Shown here one piece after another: positions 48,313-56,007 of a stretch of 56,475 nucleotides of DNA (positions are counted from its first letter, which is position 1; every line of letters begins with the position of its first letter). The stretch spans positions 1 to 56,475 of the forward strand of contig CAILEM010000045.1 in assembly GCA_903833215.1 (NCBI GenBank). The letters are read 5' to 3'. Position numbers and translations under genes: made by a program. The notes under the pieces were generated by a model that had not been told where the DNA came from, did not search any database, and worked only from the letters and a program-made list of their open reading frames with translations. Source of the DNA: an uncultured Armatimonadota bacterium. GTDB lineage: Bacteria; Armatimonadota; Fimbriimonadia; Fimbriimonadales; Fimbriimonadaceae.

Positions 48313-49172
48313 TGATCTCGTGGTTACCGTTGGTGCTTGCCCTGGCTTGCCAGGGCTCAATGGCGGGCGTGACGAACAGAACCCAAGCCGTTCAAGAACT
48401 TTACGACATGTGCCGATTCGAAATGAGGCGCAAGTCTTTCCGAGAACCTGTCGAAAGTGAATACGGCTGGGGATGGACGACGGGCAAGTGGAAGACGAAC
48501 AAGGCCCTCGCAGCGATCTTGAAGGAGGTTGAAAGAACGGCTGAAGGGCCGGCAGGCAGGTGGAACGATTACTTGTCAAGGGCACGTGCGAAGGTTATTC
48601 AGGACAAGGGTGAGGATGCCAAGTCTCTGTTTCGCTACGGTACGGCGTCAGCCATCGCCGCTCGGCTTGCCTTCGATCGCGGAGAGCTCTGGTGGCGAGT
48701 TCCTCCCGGCAACACCGAAATCGGATGCCTGATCTGGTTGTTCGGCAGGGCAGACATTCGTGATCTGGAATTCACCAGGATCCGTCTGATCCTCGAAACC
48801 TCTGAATCAGGGAAAAAGCATCTCCCGGTTACGCGAAAGCTCCTACGGCTCCAGCCGGAAGATTTATGGTTAAAAGAGCGCTTACTTTTGCTTCTCTCCG
48901 ACTCGACGTCTCCTTCCGACATCAAGGAGTTTGACGCGCTCAGCCAAGAGCTTTACAAGGCCTTTCCAAACCGCCTTATGTATATCGGTGCTCGGAGGAA
49001 TCTGTTTTTCAACCGATATCGCAGACTCCATGACGACGAGGACCTGCGCGAGGCTATTTCGTGGAGCCGGAGGTTCCTATCGGTTGCTCCGAGAGGAAGT
49101 GTACTGGCAGAAATGGGGACCGACCTTATGAAGTGGCTTGACAAGGAGCAATCGAAAAGAAAATCGATGTGA
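48312..49172 (+). CDS. Hypothetical secreted helical protein
   Basis: From ATG 48312 (TAATG overlap with the previous stop) the product has 286 residues. A signal-like N-terminus MISWLPLVLALACQGSMAG is followed by an all-helical, basic mature part: YDMCRFEMRRKSFREPVESEYGWGWTTGKWK, a TPR-like run (LEFTRIRLILETSESGKKHLPVTRKLLRLQPEDLWLKERLLLLL), and AISWSRRFLSVAPRGSVLAEMG. The helical hairpins suggest degenerate TPR repeats. It is coupled to the gene at 46783 and may act with it. The 3' end lies at the boundary of the intron remnant. Confidence 0.65.
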   Translation: MISWLPLVLALACQGSMAGVTNRTQAVQELYDMCRFEMRRKSFREPVESEYGWGWTTGKWKTNKALAAILKEVERTAEGPAGRWNDYLSRARAKVIQDKGEDAKSLFRYGTASAIAARLAFDRGELWWRVPPGNTEIGCLIWLFGRADIRDLEFTRIRLILETSESGKKHLPVTRKLLRLQPEDLWLKERLLLLLSDSTSPSDIKEFDALSQELYKAFPNRLMYIGARRNLFFNRYRRLHDDEDLREAISWSRRFLSVAPRGSVLAEMGTDLMKWLDKEQSKRKSM

Positions 49173-49384
49173 TTGCAGATATGAACGCCTTCCTTCTCAA
49201 CGGTTTCCGCTACTGCGCCCAGGCGTATCCATCCAAGCCGTTCTGTGGCATGAATCATTACCTCTGGATACGATTCCAGAGCTTCCATGGCAATCGCAGC
49301 CAGGAACGAATGCGCGTTGCCACGGGAATGTCGTCCTCGCAATGGCTGTATGCCTTTGGATTTATGCGATTGGAAGATCTGATG
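49169..49384 (+). pseudogene. C-terminal remnant of a group II intron-encoded protein
   Basis: A frame just after the previous gene reads IADMNAFLLNGFRYCAQAYPSKPF, then MNHYLWIRF, NRSQERMR and SSQWLYAFGFMRL, matching the maturase C-terminal pattern (L-N-x-F-L-x-G-F ... Y-P-x-x-x-F-x-x-x-N-x-Y-x-x-x-R-L ... R-R-S-Q-R ... G-L-x-x-L). The reverse transcriptase domains and the start are absent, so the intron is 5'-truncated. A TGA lies upstream in frame, so it cannot be translated as such. It continues into the domain V-VI RNA of the same intron. Confidence 0.7.
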
Positions 49385-49433
49385 ACAAGCTCGTACCTAA
49401 ACGGCAAAGGTGACTTACCCCAGATCTACAGGA

Positions 49434-49520
49434 GAGCTGGACGAGGGAAATCCACACGTCCGGTTCGGAGGAGGGGGAGGCCAAGGCAAGCTAACGCTCG
49501 CTGAAGCCTCCCTACTCGAC
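49434..49520 (+). ncRNA. Group II intron domains V and VI (3' end of intron)
   Basis: Positions 49434-49466 read GAGCTGGACGAGG, GAAA tetraloop, TCCACACGTCCGGTTC: the classical 33-34-nt domain V hairpin with the catalytic AGC triad at its base. Domain VI follows: GGGGGAGGC pairs with GCCTCCC, with an unpaired A near 49504, then CTACTCGAC, the typical 3' end near 49520. Together with the upstream maturase remnant this shows a degenerate group II intron; exon or terminator targets cannot be read. Confidence 0.8.
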
Positions 49521-49597
49521 TTGGGTTCGTGCGACCTCGAAATACCAAACGTATGGGGCAGTAACGAATTGCCAAGAGCCGGTCTAGATTGGAGCGT

Positions 49598-49603
49598 CAT
49601 AAT
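49598..49603 (+). promoter_or_regulatory. -10-like hexamer CATAAT before leaderless GTG start
   Basis: CATAAT, 6-nt gap (TCTCAG), then GTG 49610, identical in layout to the one at 7156. Confidence 0.4.
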
Positions 49604-49609
49604 TCTCAG

Positions 49610-49924
49610 GTGGTTCTGAACTTCTCGGGCGAGGCTATATGGTGGCGCGGTCCCGCCCCGTTCATCTTCGTACCCGTTCCGCCAGACTTGTCGGCAGATA
49701 TCAAGGCAATCTCGGCTCACGTGACTTACGGGTGGGGCGTGATTCCGGCGACGGTGACGATCGGGAGAACAGAGTACACGACATCTCTGTTTCCAAAGGA
49801 CGGCGTGTACCTGGTGCCGGTCAAGGTGAAGGTTCAAAAAGCCGAAGGCGTCAAGGTTGGCGATATGGTTACGATCCAAATTGAGATTTGTCTAGATTCA
49901 GTGTCTATGGACCATTGGAAGTAG
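49610..49924 (+). CDS. DUF1905-family protein
   Basis: A 104-residue single-domain protein of the DUF1905 type. Read from GTG 49610 it starts VVLNFSGEAIWWRGPAPF, then FVPVPPDLSADIKAISAHVTYGWGVIPATVTIGRTEYTTSLFPKDGVYLVPVKV, and ends with VKVQKAEGVKVGDMVTIQIEI. The WRGPAPxxFVxxP opening and GYLLPVK-like motif are diagnostic. The role is unknown; some proteins have it next to a DUF2200/YdeI-like domain. A longer TTG start at 49589 would add seven residues. The gene begins 90 nt after the intron's 3' end. Confidence 0.88.
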   Translation: MVLNFSGEAIWWRGPAPFIFVPVPPDLSADIKAISAHVTYGWGVIPATVTIGRTEYTTSLFPKDGVYLVPVKVKVQKAEGVKVGDMVTIQIEICLDSVSMDHWK

Positions 49925-49976
49925 ATCACCTGTTATGTGTATACGTGGCTAGTGGTAATTAATTCGAATATAGTCT

Positions 49977-49982
49977 TATAAT
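49977..49982 (+). promoter_or_regulatory. Consensus -10 TATAAT before leaderless ATG start
   Basis: TATAAT, 6-nt gap (TGTCGT), then ATG 49989: the clearest case of the leaderless geometry. Confidence 0.55.
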
Positions 49983-49988
49983 TGTCGT

Positions 49989-51692
49989 ATGGCGCAAAAG
50001 CTACCTCAAGACAGTGGCACGAAGAACGGTTTGATTTCGGAATCTCAAGATCACCATCCAAAGAGGGCCGGAGCTCAGAAGGCATTGAAACCGATCGCGA
50101 AGCCGGAGGATCAAGGTCTTCCTGAAATGCGAGCATTTGTCGAGAAACTCCCGTTGGCGAAGGCTGCGAAGGCAAAAAAACGCATAGCACTAATTGGATT
50201 GCATGGCATTGGTGAGCAACTTCGATACGACACCATCCAGCAATACACAGCTATCATTTCTGATGCACTAAGTACTGAGAATCGGCTTGTTAAAAAGGCC
50301 ACCGTCTGTGAACTTTCTCCCGTTAATGGAACGGCATATCCCCATGCAGTTTTAGAGTTCAAAGAAGCAGATGGAGAGGATTGCGAACTTCACATATTTG
50401 AGGCATATTGGTCGCCAATAACCAAGGGTCACGTCACTTTCAAGGATTCGATCGATTTTCTGTACGATGCAGGGAAGCGTGGACTGGCGTTTGCTCGAGC
50501 AACAAGAAATGCGGATCGCAGCCGGTTCGCATTCAATAGATGGTTAGCCTTTCCAAAGGAAAAATGGATGGTTTGGCTTTTCGCGTTTATGCTTGCGGTC
50601 GTCGCGTCAATTGCATTTCTCAATACAGCCTTTGCTGCAACGGCAGGATACCAATTAGCATTTGGGAAGAAGCTTAATGCGGATAATGGGCTGTGCAAGG
50701 TGGCAATGGCAGTTGTCCCATGCTGGAGTTTTGCCTTTTTGCTCGGGATAGTCCTGTTCATTGATGCCAGGGGTCGGCAGCCGAAACGTGCAAAGGAAGC
50801 CTTAGCTAATTGGAAAAGTGATCGTCGAGGGAAGATGGACGGTCCCCCGCCTAGTAAGTGGTTCCTCTGGTTTTTTATCTACTTGACATTGTTTGCTGTC
50901 ATCTTTGGTGCCGTCATAATCGCCATAAGCCGGTCTAGCACATGGTCTGACGACTACGTGAAATTCCTTTGGAATGGGGTCCACTTGAACGACCTTGTAA
51001 AGACTAGTCCATGGCTCGTAGGTGCCATCGTTTCACTACTCTTAGTAGGCACGGCGTTTGCCCTCAGGTTCGTGCAACATTTTCTGGTTTGGTATGTTGG
51101 CGATCTCGTAGTTTACTTTTCAGCTACTCGGCCAACAACGTTTAGCGCAGTTCGCCAACAAGTGCAGGAGAGCGTCCAGCAAGTATTTCGAGATGTCTAC
51201 GGGGCTAAACAGGCTGAATCAAGCGGTTATTTTTACGGGGATGTCATTGTCGCTGCGCACTCTCTTGGTACCGTTATCGCCTACGAGGCGTTTAATCAAT
51301 TGATTGGAGAGGATGTGGCAAATGGCACGGGCAGAGATACCGCAAACAGAACCCGGCTATTTCTGACATTAGGAAGTCCTTTGGATAAGTATGCCTACCT
51401 GTTTCGGTATCAGCAGACTGCGTCAAATCCATACCGTGAAGGCATGGCCCAAGCGACTCAGCCGATGATTTCAAGCTACGACACTAGGCCGCGAGCATGG
51501 GTGAATATCTGGTCGGTACAAGATCCAATCAGTGGTGACCTGGGGTTTTACGATGACCCTGAGGAAGTGAAAAAGAGGAATCCCAAAGTCATTATGAACC
51601 TGGAAGACCCCATCGCTCAGGTTCCATTTGCTGCGCACAGTCAGTACTTCGAAAATCCCCTCCTAAGGCAACAACTTCTCGCCCGACTCTGA
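49989..51692 (+). CDS. Membrane-embedded lipase/serine hydrolase-like protein
   Basis: A 567-residue protein. Residues 1-45 are basic and disordered. RIALIGLHGIGEQLRYDTI (about 60) looks like the first strand and oxyanion loop (HGIG) of an alpha/beta hydrolase. Four transmembrane segments follow (about 200-220, 234-258, 298-320, 343-365). The nucleophile VIVAAHSLGTVIAYE (Ser in A-H-S-L-G) is near residue 421, and the acid and His may lie in WSVQDPISGD and FAAHSQYF. The hydrolase fold is thus interrupted by membrane helices. It appears AT-richer than its neighbours, hinting at transfer. The substrate is unknown. Confidence 0.75.
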   Translation: MAQKLPQDSGTKNGLISESQDHHPKRAGAQKALKPIAKPEDQGLPEMRAFVEKLPLAKAAKAKKRIALIGLHGIGEQLRYDTIQQYTAIISDALSTENRLVKKATVCELSPVNGTAYPHAVLEFKEADGEDCELHIFEAYWSPITKGHVTFKDSIDFLYDAGKRGLAFARATRNADRSRFAFNRWLAFPKEKWMVWLFAFMLAVVASIAFLNTAFAATAGYQLAFGKKLNADNGLCKVAMAVVPCWSFAFLLGIVLFIDARGRQPKRAKEALANWKSDRRGKMDGPPPSKWFLWFFIYLTLFAVIFGAVIIAISRSSTWSDDYVKFLWNGVHLNDLVKTSPWLVGAIVSLLLVGTAFALRFVQHFLVWYVGDLVVYFSATRPTTFSAVRQQVQESVQQVFRDVYGAKQAESSGYFYGDVIVAAHSLGTVIAYEAFNQLIGEDVANGTGRDTANRTRLFLTLGSPLDKYAYLFRYQQTASNPYREGMAQATQPMISSYDTRPRAWVNIWSVQDPISGDLGFYDDPEEVKKRNPKVIMNLEDPIAQVPFAAHSQYFENPLLRQQLLARL

Positions 51693-51705
51693 TTCGGAAA
51701 AACAT

Positions 51706-52293
51706 CTATATCACGGTATTGCGTGGTGCTGGCCACGATGCCGTTCCTGTGAACCCATAGATGGCGTTTGGATAGGGCGCATCGTAAGGCTCAGTTCCGT
51801 CGAGACCGAGTTCGAATGCGAGCATCCAGATTTGACCGGCTTTATAAATAACGTTTTGCCCCATGTGGAACAGAAAGGAACGGATAAGGCGCGGAGGGTC
51901 TCCCTCCCAAGGGACACGACCCTCCTCCAATTGATCAGTACTGAGGGAACGCACTAAGATCTGCCATTCTCTCGCTTCCGCTTGAAGCATGCTGATCATC
52001 TCTTGGCGGTCGGAAGGGGGATCAGGCGTTGGCCTGTGTCGCGCCCGATCAGGCACTTGGATCTGTTGCCGATCGCACCATAACCAAGCGAAAGTGTGCC
52101 CACAGATCTCCCTTGCCGTAGGGGTTCGCTCAGAGTAGCTCCAATTCCACTTATCGTCGGGTATCAACCTAGCGGCTCGGAGGATGCTTCCTACATATCC
52201 GGCAGTCATCAGCTCGAACACCTCAAGTTCGTTCTGAAGCTGCTCGTAGTCGGGCATTGCCAGGGGGCTTGGTACTTGGGTCTCTTCAGGCAT
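51706..52293 (-). CDS. DinB-like protein
   Basis: A 195-residue four-helix DinB/YfiT-type protein: LEVFELMTAGYVGSILRAARLIPDDKWNWSYSERTPTAREICGHTFAWLWCDRQQ and SFLFHMGQNVIYKAGQIWML, with a first His in GHTFAW and a second in FHMGQN. DinB proteins bind a metal through three His residues and act in bacillithiol or other thiol chemistry; the third His is not obvious, so activity is uncertain. It ends 13 nt from the stop of the hydrolase gene, convergently. A hairpin follows on the other side. Confidence 0.8.
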   Translation of the reverse strand: MPEETQVPSPLAMPDYEQLQNELEVFELMTAGYVGSILRAARLIPDDKWNWSYSERTPTAREICGHTFAWLWCDRQQIQVPDRARHRPTPDPPSDRQEMISMLQAEAREWQILVRSLSTDQLEEGRVPWEGDPPRLIRSFLFHMGQNVIYKAGQIWMLAFELGLDGTEPYDAPYPNAIYGFTGTASWPAPRNTVI

Positions 52294-52302
52294 TCCGCAG
52301 TG

Positions 52303-52330
52303 TTTACCCGCCAGAAGGTTGGCGGGTAAA
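52303..52330 (-). terminator. Hairpin terminator after the GH39 gene
   Basis: TTTACCCGCCA, loop gaaggt, TGGCGGGTAAA: an 11-bp perfect stem between the GH39 stop (52342) and the start of the DinB gene (52293). It would end the GH39 transcript before DinB. Confidence 0.65.
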
Positions 52331-52341
52331 GCCTATCGTGG

Positions 52342-53925
52342 TTAAGCCTTGTCCAGACTGAGGAGCCAGACGTCGTTGGTGCGCATGGGAAGTCTGATTT
52401 CGGCTTTTCCATCCGAACCAACGGTAACGGTTGGAAGCACCTCGGGTTCACCGGATGAAGCCGAATTTAACTTTTCAAGGGTGCCTGTTGGAAGGTGCGC
52501 ATTCGGGCCCACAGGTTTGCCCAGAGCTAGATAAGCTCCGTAGACGTCATTCCGATTCCAGCCTGTTCCAACCCGGGTTGCCTTATATTGGCCAGGCTTG
52601 AGCCCAGTGAAAGAAAGGACGGCTTCTGGCAGAGCTGCCGCAGGCAGGTCGCGAGTATAGAACGGATAATTTGGCGCATCCGCTTTTGGAGGGGAGTAAT
52701 CCCATAGCAGCACCCGAACGCTGGAGCCCTTCTTTGTAGCTATAACCCGCGGAGTATCGACCTGTATTTCGTTGTTGTAGAGTTCTGCCAAAAACTTGTA
52801 GGCGAAGAACGCAGGTTTTCGGAGGCCATCATAGTTGAGCACACCAAAGCCACCATGGAATGGCTCATGGGGTGGACCCGGCTCTTCAAATTGATCGGTG
52901 AAAGCCCAATAGGACATGCCATCGACAATTTTCTCACACTGCCTTAGCTTCTCAAGGATGAACGGGGAGCAGACATAACTATCGTGAATTGGGTCGCGAG
53001 GCGAGTAGCTTGGGCCCCATTCTGTGATGAAGAGTGGGATCTTTGGAAAAGCGCTGTTTTGGATGTCTTTTCGTGCTTGGCTGAACTCCGCAACGAGAGT
53101 TTCAGGGGTCGTTACCAGCATTGTGCCCCCGCCCTTCCCGTGTTCGTCAAGGAAGCCCTGAGTGGCCGCATAGCTGTGTGATGCGATGAAATCGATGGGG
53201 ACTTTGTTCTCCTTGCAATAGGTGAGGAGTTCTGGAATCCAACCCATGCCCGCCGTTGCCGGTCCGCCAACACGTAACTTCGAATCGACGGCTTTGAACG
53301 CCCTGGCGGTGGTGGCGTAGAGCTGAAGATAGCCTTCCTTTCCACCTGTCCAGAATCCATCGAGATTCGGCTCGTTCCAAACTTCGAAATACCACTTCCG
53401 CACTTCGGCCAAACCGCGATGCGCGATCTCATGCCGTGCAAATGCCTCGATGAAGCCAGCCCACTCAGCTTGGCTCTTGGGAGGCGTGACGTTGCCCTTC
53501 CACCAGAAGATGGTGCGCTTTCCGCTTGCCAGTGCCTCTGGAATGAAACCGCATTCCACGAACGGGCGAAGGTTCGCTTCTTTGAGTTGATCGATGAAGC
53601 GATCAACGTTGGTCCAATCGTATGTCAAAGTGCCGTCCGCATTGCGCGTAACGATCTTCATTTCCTCATTGAAGATGCCGTGGCAGCGAAGGTAACGGAA
53701 TTTTGCCGCAGCCTGCAACGCCTTGAGGTCGCGTTGGTGCTCGTCGCGCAGGAAGATCATCGCACGGTCTGACCCGACGCTGAAGTTCGGCATTTGAGAT
53801 CGCTTGACGACTTTTTGGTTGAGATCGATGTTCATGGATTGTGCTTCCGCAGTTCCACTCAACACGAGGGGAAGGGTGAGAAGGCTTGCCAAGAGCGTTT
53901 GCTTGCTACCGCTGAGTGTTTTCAT
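52342..53925 (-). CDS. Secreted GH39-family glycosidase (beta-xylosidase-like)
   Basis: A 527-residue exported glycosidase. The signal peptide is about 1-28 (SGTAEA|QS). The catalytic barrel has the GH39 general acid/base VWNEPNLDGFW (E185) and the nucleophile ITEWGPSYSP (E302), with HSYAAT between them as in GH39, and LRPFVECGFIPEALASG earlier. The C-terminal 120 residues form a beta-sandwich. GH39 enzymes remove beta-xylose or L-iduronic acid from polysaccharides; the exact sugar is not certain. It faces a LacI-type regulator across twin operators and is probably under its control. Confidence 0.9.
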   Translation of the reverse strand: MKTLSGSKQTLLASLLTLPLVLSGTAEAQSMNIDLNQKVVKRSQMPNFSVGSDRAMIFLRDEHQRDLKALQAAAKFRYLRCHGIFNEEMKIVTRNADGTLTYDWTNVDRFIDQLKEANLRPFVECGFIPEALASGKRTIFWWKGNVTPPKSQAEWAGFIEAFARHEIAHRGLAEVRKWYFEVWNEPNLDGFWTGGKEGYLQLYATTARAFKAVDSKLRVGGPATAGMGWIPELLTYCKENKVPIDFIASHSYAATQGFLDEHGKGGGTMLVTTPETLVAEFSQARKDIQNSAFPKIPLFITEWGPSYSPRDPIHDSYVCSPFILEKLRQCEKIVDGMSYWAFTDQFEEPGPPHEPFHGGFGVLNYDGLRKPAFFAYKFLAELYNNEIQVDTPRVIATKKGSSVRVLLWDYSPPKADAPNYPFYTRDLPAAALPEAVLSFTGLKPGQYKATRVGTGWNRNDVYGAYLALGKPVGPNAHLPTGTLEKLNSASSGEPEVLPTVTVGSDGKAEIRLPMRTNDVWLLSLDKA

Positions 53926-53955
53926 CGTTGATCGGCTTGGTCCATTCTCAGACTT

Positions 53956-53972
53956 GAGTTGACTGTCAACTC
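53956..53972. promoter_or_regulatory. LacI-type operator copy 1
   Basis: GAGTTGAC-T-GTCAACTC, a perfect 17-bp palindrome. It lies just downstream of the -10 box of the GH39 gene, over its transcription start. The centre is 32 bp from the second copy, three helical turns. Confidence 0.85.
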
Positions 53973-53974
53973 CA

Positions 53975-53980
53975 ATTATA
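53975..53980 (-). promoter_or_regulatory. -10 TATAAT of the GH39 promoter
   Basis: On the minus strand TATAAT is preceded at 15 nt by TTGACT, which lies within operator 2. The promoter is thus framed by two operators. Confidence 0.7.
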
Positions 53981-53988
53981 CACGTTGC

Positions 53989-54003
53989 AGTTGACAGTCA
54001 ACT
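53989..54003. promoter_or_regulatory. LacI-type operator copy 2
   Basis: AGTTGAC-A-GTCAACT, a perfect 15-bp palindrome differing from copy 1 only at the centre. It covers the GH39 -35 and lies 44 nt before the LacI-type start codon, so it probably mediates autoregulation too. Confidence 0.85.
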
Positions 54004-54046
54004 CGAAGACGTAGCAATGGGTAATCTGTTGTTCGGAAGGGAAGCA

Positions 54047-55048
54047 ATGCGAACCAATATTAGGCAGGTCGCCGCACTCGCCGGAGTTTCTCGGACCACC
54101 GTCTCAAACGTTCTTCTCGGCAAAGAGGGAAGAATTTCGCCGGTCAAACGCGACGAGGTCTTGCGGGCTGTGGAACAGCTTGGTTATGTTCCTGTGCGTC
54201 CATCTCTTCAAAACCGCGCAGGGCAAACACGCGTTCTTGCCTTGGCTCTTCACGATCCAAGGCTCGCGCGATACGAGTTTCATTCACAGGTCTACTCGGG
54301 CATCTGTGAAGCCGCCCTGAAGCACGACTACGACGTGTTGACGATGTTGCGTGCTGAACCCGACTGGGCTGTGAATCGCACTGCGATCCGGCTTCTTGAT
54401 CGTCGCAGTGATGGCATCCTCCTCTTTCCATCGGACGAGGACAATAGCTCTACTTTGAGAGCGTTGGTGCAACACCGAATACCTGTCGTGGCATGCTACC
54501 AGCGCGAGGTGCCTGAAGGTGTCTCTTGGGTTGATCCGAACAATCAGGCCGCGATCCGTGGTCTCGTCGAACTCCTCGTTGCGGCGGGACATACAAACAT
54601 CGGTCATCTCACTTACAACCTGAAAACCCAGTTCGACTTTCGACAGCGGAAACAAGCATTTGTTACCGCGCTTGACGCTGCGAGACTTCCTCAACGCGAA
54701 GGCACCATCGTTGAAGCCGACGGCGGAGTCACTCGTGAGATCGCCGAGCAACTTGTGGCAACTGGGGCGACCGCTGTGGTTTGTGGAAACGACTGGCTGG
54801 CCTCACGTTTGTGGGATCAGCTTGACGAAATGGGTCTACGCGTACCCGAGGACATTTCCCTTACCGGCATCGACAACGAGCGCCCCATCGACCCTCGCGG
54901 TTTAACAACCATGGGCTTCTCCTTCGCCGAAGTAGGGACTCTAGCCGTCGAAGCCCTTATTGGCCGCATTTCCGGCAAGTCTGCCGAAGAATGCAGCTAC
55001 GAAGTCAAGCCCGAGCTATTCGAGCGCAATTCCGTTCGCAAAATTTAG
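54047..55048 (+). CDS. LacI-family transcriptional regulator of the GH39 gene
   Basis: A 334-codon frame from ATG 54047 (ATG 54017 adds ten residues). The LacI HTH is at residues 3-50: NIRQVAALAGVSRTTVSNVLLGKEGRISPVKRDEVLRAVEQLGYVP. The hinge and the periplasmic-binding-protein-like effector domain follow (RSDGILLFPSDEDN, ACYQREVPEGVSWVDPNNQAAI, and the C-terminal ISLTGIDNERPIDPRGLTTM). It is divergent from the GH39 gene and separated from it by two operators, so it most likely represses the enzyme until its sugar is present. GGAAGGGAA before the ATG may serve as ribosome-binding site. Confidence 0.92.
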   Translation: MRTNIRQVAALAGVSRTTVSNVLLGKEGRISPVKRDEVLRAVEQLGYVPVRPSLQNRAGQTRVLALALHDPRLARYEFHSQVYSGICEAALKHDYDVLTMLRAEPDWAVNRTAIRLLDRRSDGILLFPSDEDNSSTLRALVQHRIPVVACYQREVPEGVSWVDPNNQAAIRGLVELLVAAGHTNIGHLTYNLKTQFDFRQRKQAFVTALDAARLPQREGTIVEADGGVTREIAEQLVATGATAVVCGNDWLASRLWDQLDEMGLRVPEDISLTGIDNERPIDPRGLTTMGFSFAEVGTLAVEALIGRISGKSAEECSYEVKPELFERNSVRKI

Positions 55049-55202
55049 GTAGCCATATTACACCTGCGTAGTCAGAAGCCCCCGTAGTCGACGTCTCCGT
55101 CAAGTCCGTGTCCGTGTCCGTGGCGTCGATCAGAACGGTCAGTGACCATTCACCTTGGCAGGTGAACGCGCAGTGGACCTTGCTATGAAAACGTAAAAAC
55201 TA
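55049..55202. other. Short intergenic region with tandem and inverted repeats
   Basis: The tandem array GTCCGT x3 is at about 55114-55131, and the 7-bp hairpin TTCACCT-tggc-AGGTGAA at about 55149-55166. The latter may be a terminator for the LacI gene. No gene is seen. Confidence 0.45.
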
Positions 55203-55208
55203 TAAAAT
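55203..55208 (+). promoter_or_regulatory. -10-like hexamer TAAAAT before leaderless ATG start
   Basis: TAAAAT (overlapping TATAAA at 55201), 6-nt gap (CACCGG), then ATG 55215. Confidence 0.5.
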
Positions 55209-55214
55209 CACCGG

Positions 55215-55568
55215 ATGCAAAAGGTCCTTTGGGTCGTCGACTACGCAAGTCTGAATCAGTTCTATCACACCGCGCTCGGAATCGGCGCTACACGAGTTGC
55301 TATCCGGACCACCAACGATGTTTCAGGCGCCATCGACCGGTTCAAGGGCAGTGGAATTGAGGTCTACGCTTGGAGATACCCCCAGCCAAATTCTACGAGC
55401 GTAACAAAACATTCCAACGCGGCTGTCCACCTTCTACAAAATGGATTGGATGGCTACTATGCTGATATTGAGGGTGAGGCCGGCAGCAACTGGAATGTGA
55501 GTGGTTTGGCTGAACTAGCCAAAGAATTCTGCCAACCAATAAAGCCCAAGGCAAGCCGTTCGGTGTGA
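55215..55568 (+). CDS. TIM-barrel-like hypothetical protein, N-terminal half (frameshifted)
   Basis: A 117-residue product with an alternating strand/helix layout: QKVLWVVDYASLNQFYHTALGIGATRVAIRTTND, then GIEVYAWRYPQPNS and LDGYYADIEGEAGSNW. These match the first strands of a GH25-like/glycosidase-type TIM barrel hypothetical family. The frame ends in KPKASRSV, but the continuation is in the next frame: a 1-nt loss near 55545-55551 is likely (AAAGCCC in place of AAAGGCCC). I treat it with 55565-55912 as one gene. Confidence 0.65.
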   Translation: MQKVLWVVDYASLNQFYHTALGIGATRVAIRTTNDVSGAIDRFKGSGIEVYAWRYPQPNSTSVTKHSNAAVHLLQNGLDGYYADIEGEAGSNWNVSGLAELAKEFCQPIKPKASRSV

Positions 55569-55912
55569 CCTCCTATTTCAACATCAAAGACAACGCCCCT
55601 CACATTGCCTGGTCCGTGCTTTTTGAGTATGCCGATGTGCTCTTGCCCCAAAGTTATTGGCGGACTGCAGGGGGGAAGGTAGATGGCGGGGTCCCCACGA
55701 AGAACTACAATAAAGGGCTCAAACAGTGGGCGCAAATGGGTGGCGCATCCGCAAAGATATTCCCGATGGCCGGAGAGATCGCCCACGCCACTGCTGCTGA
55801 AATCGCCGCGTACGGAGGAGCGGCAAAAGCAAGCGGTAAGGATGAACTCCATTTCTACACCGCCGAGACGACAGTCCCCGAGAGCGTATGGGATGCCATC
55901 CGGCACCTTTAG
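55565..55912 (+). CDS. TIM-barrel-like hypothetical protein, C-terminal half (frameshifted)
   Basis: The second half of the preceding gene in the shifted frame, open upstream of the GTG 55565. It begins AQGKPFGVTSYFNIKDNAPHIAWSVLFEYADVLLPQSYWRTAGG, continues through MGGASAKIFPMAGEIAHATAAEIAAYG, and ends VPESVWDAIRHL. LLPQSYWR suits the barrel's last strands, and Asp/Glu residues there could be catalytic. Combined length would be about 230 residues. Whether the shift is real or a sequencing error cannot be told. Confidence 0.6.
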   Translation: MTSYFNIKDNAPHIAWSVLFEYADVLLPQSYWRTAGGKVDGGVPTKNYNKGLKQWAQMGGASAKIFPMAGEIAHATAAEIAAYGGAAKASGKDELHFYTAETTVPESVWDAIRHL

Positions 55913-55995
55913 TCGATCGCACTTGACCTGTTACTTCTTGTGGAATGTCTAGCGACGTCCGTAGCTCAAAATCATCAAGATGGCCCCTTACGGCG

Positions 55996-56001
55996 TACAA
56001 T
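55996..56001 (+). promoter_or_regulatory. -10-like hexamer TACAAT before leaderless GTG start
   Basis: TACAAT, 6-nt gap (GAGTTC), then GTG 56008 of the HicB-like gene. Confidence 0.5.
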
Positions 56002-56007
56002 GAGTTC

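Noticed and set aside
55114-55131. Three tandem GTCCGT units as a possible iteron or CRISPR-like repeat
   Set aside because: Only three 6-nt units, no spacers and no replication gene nearby.
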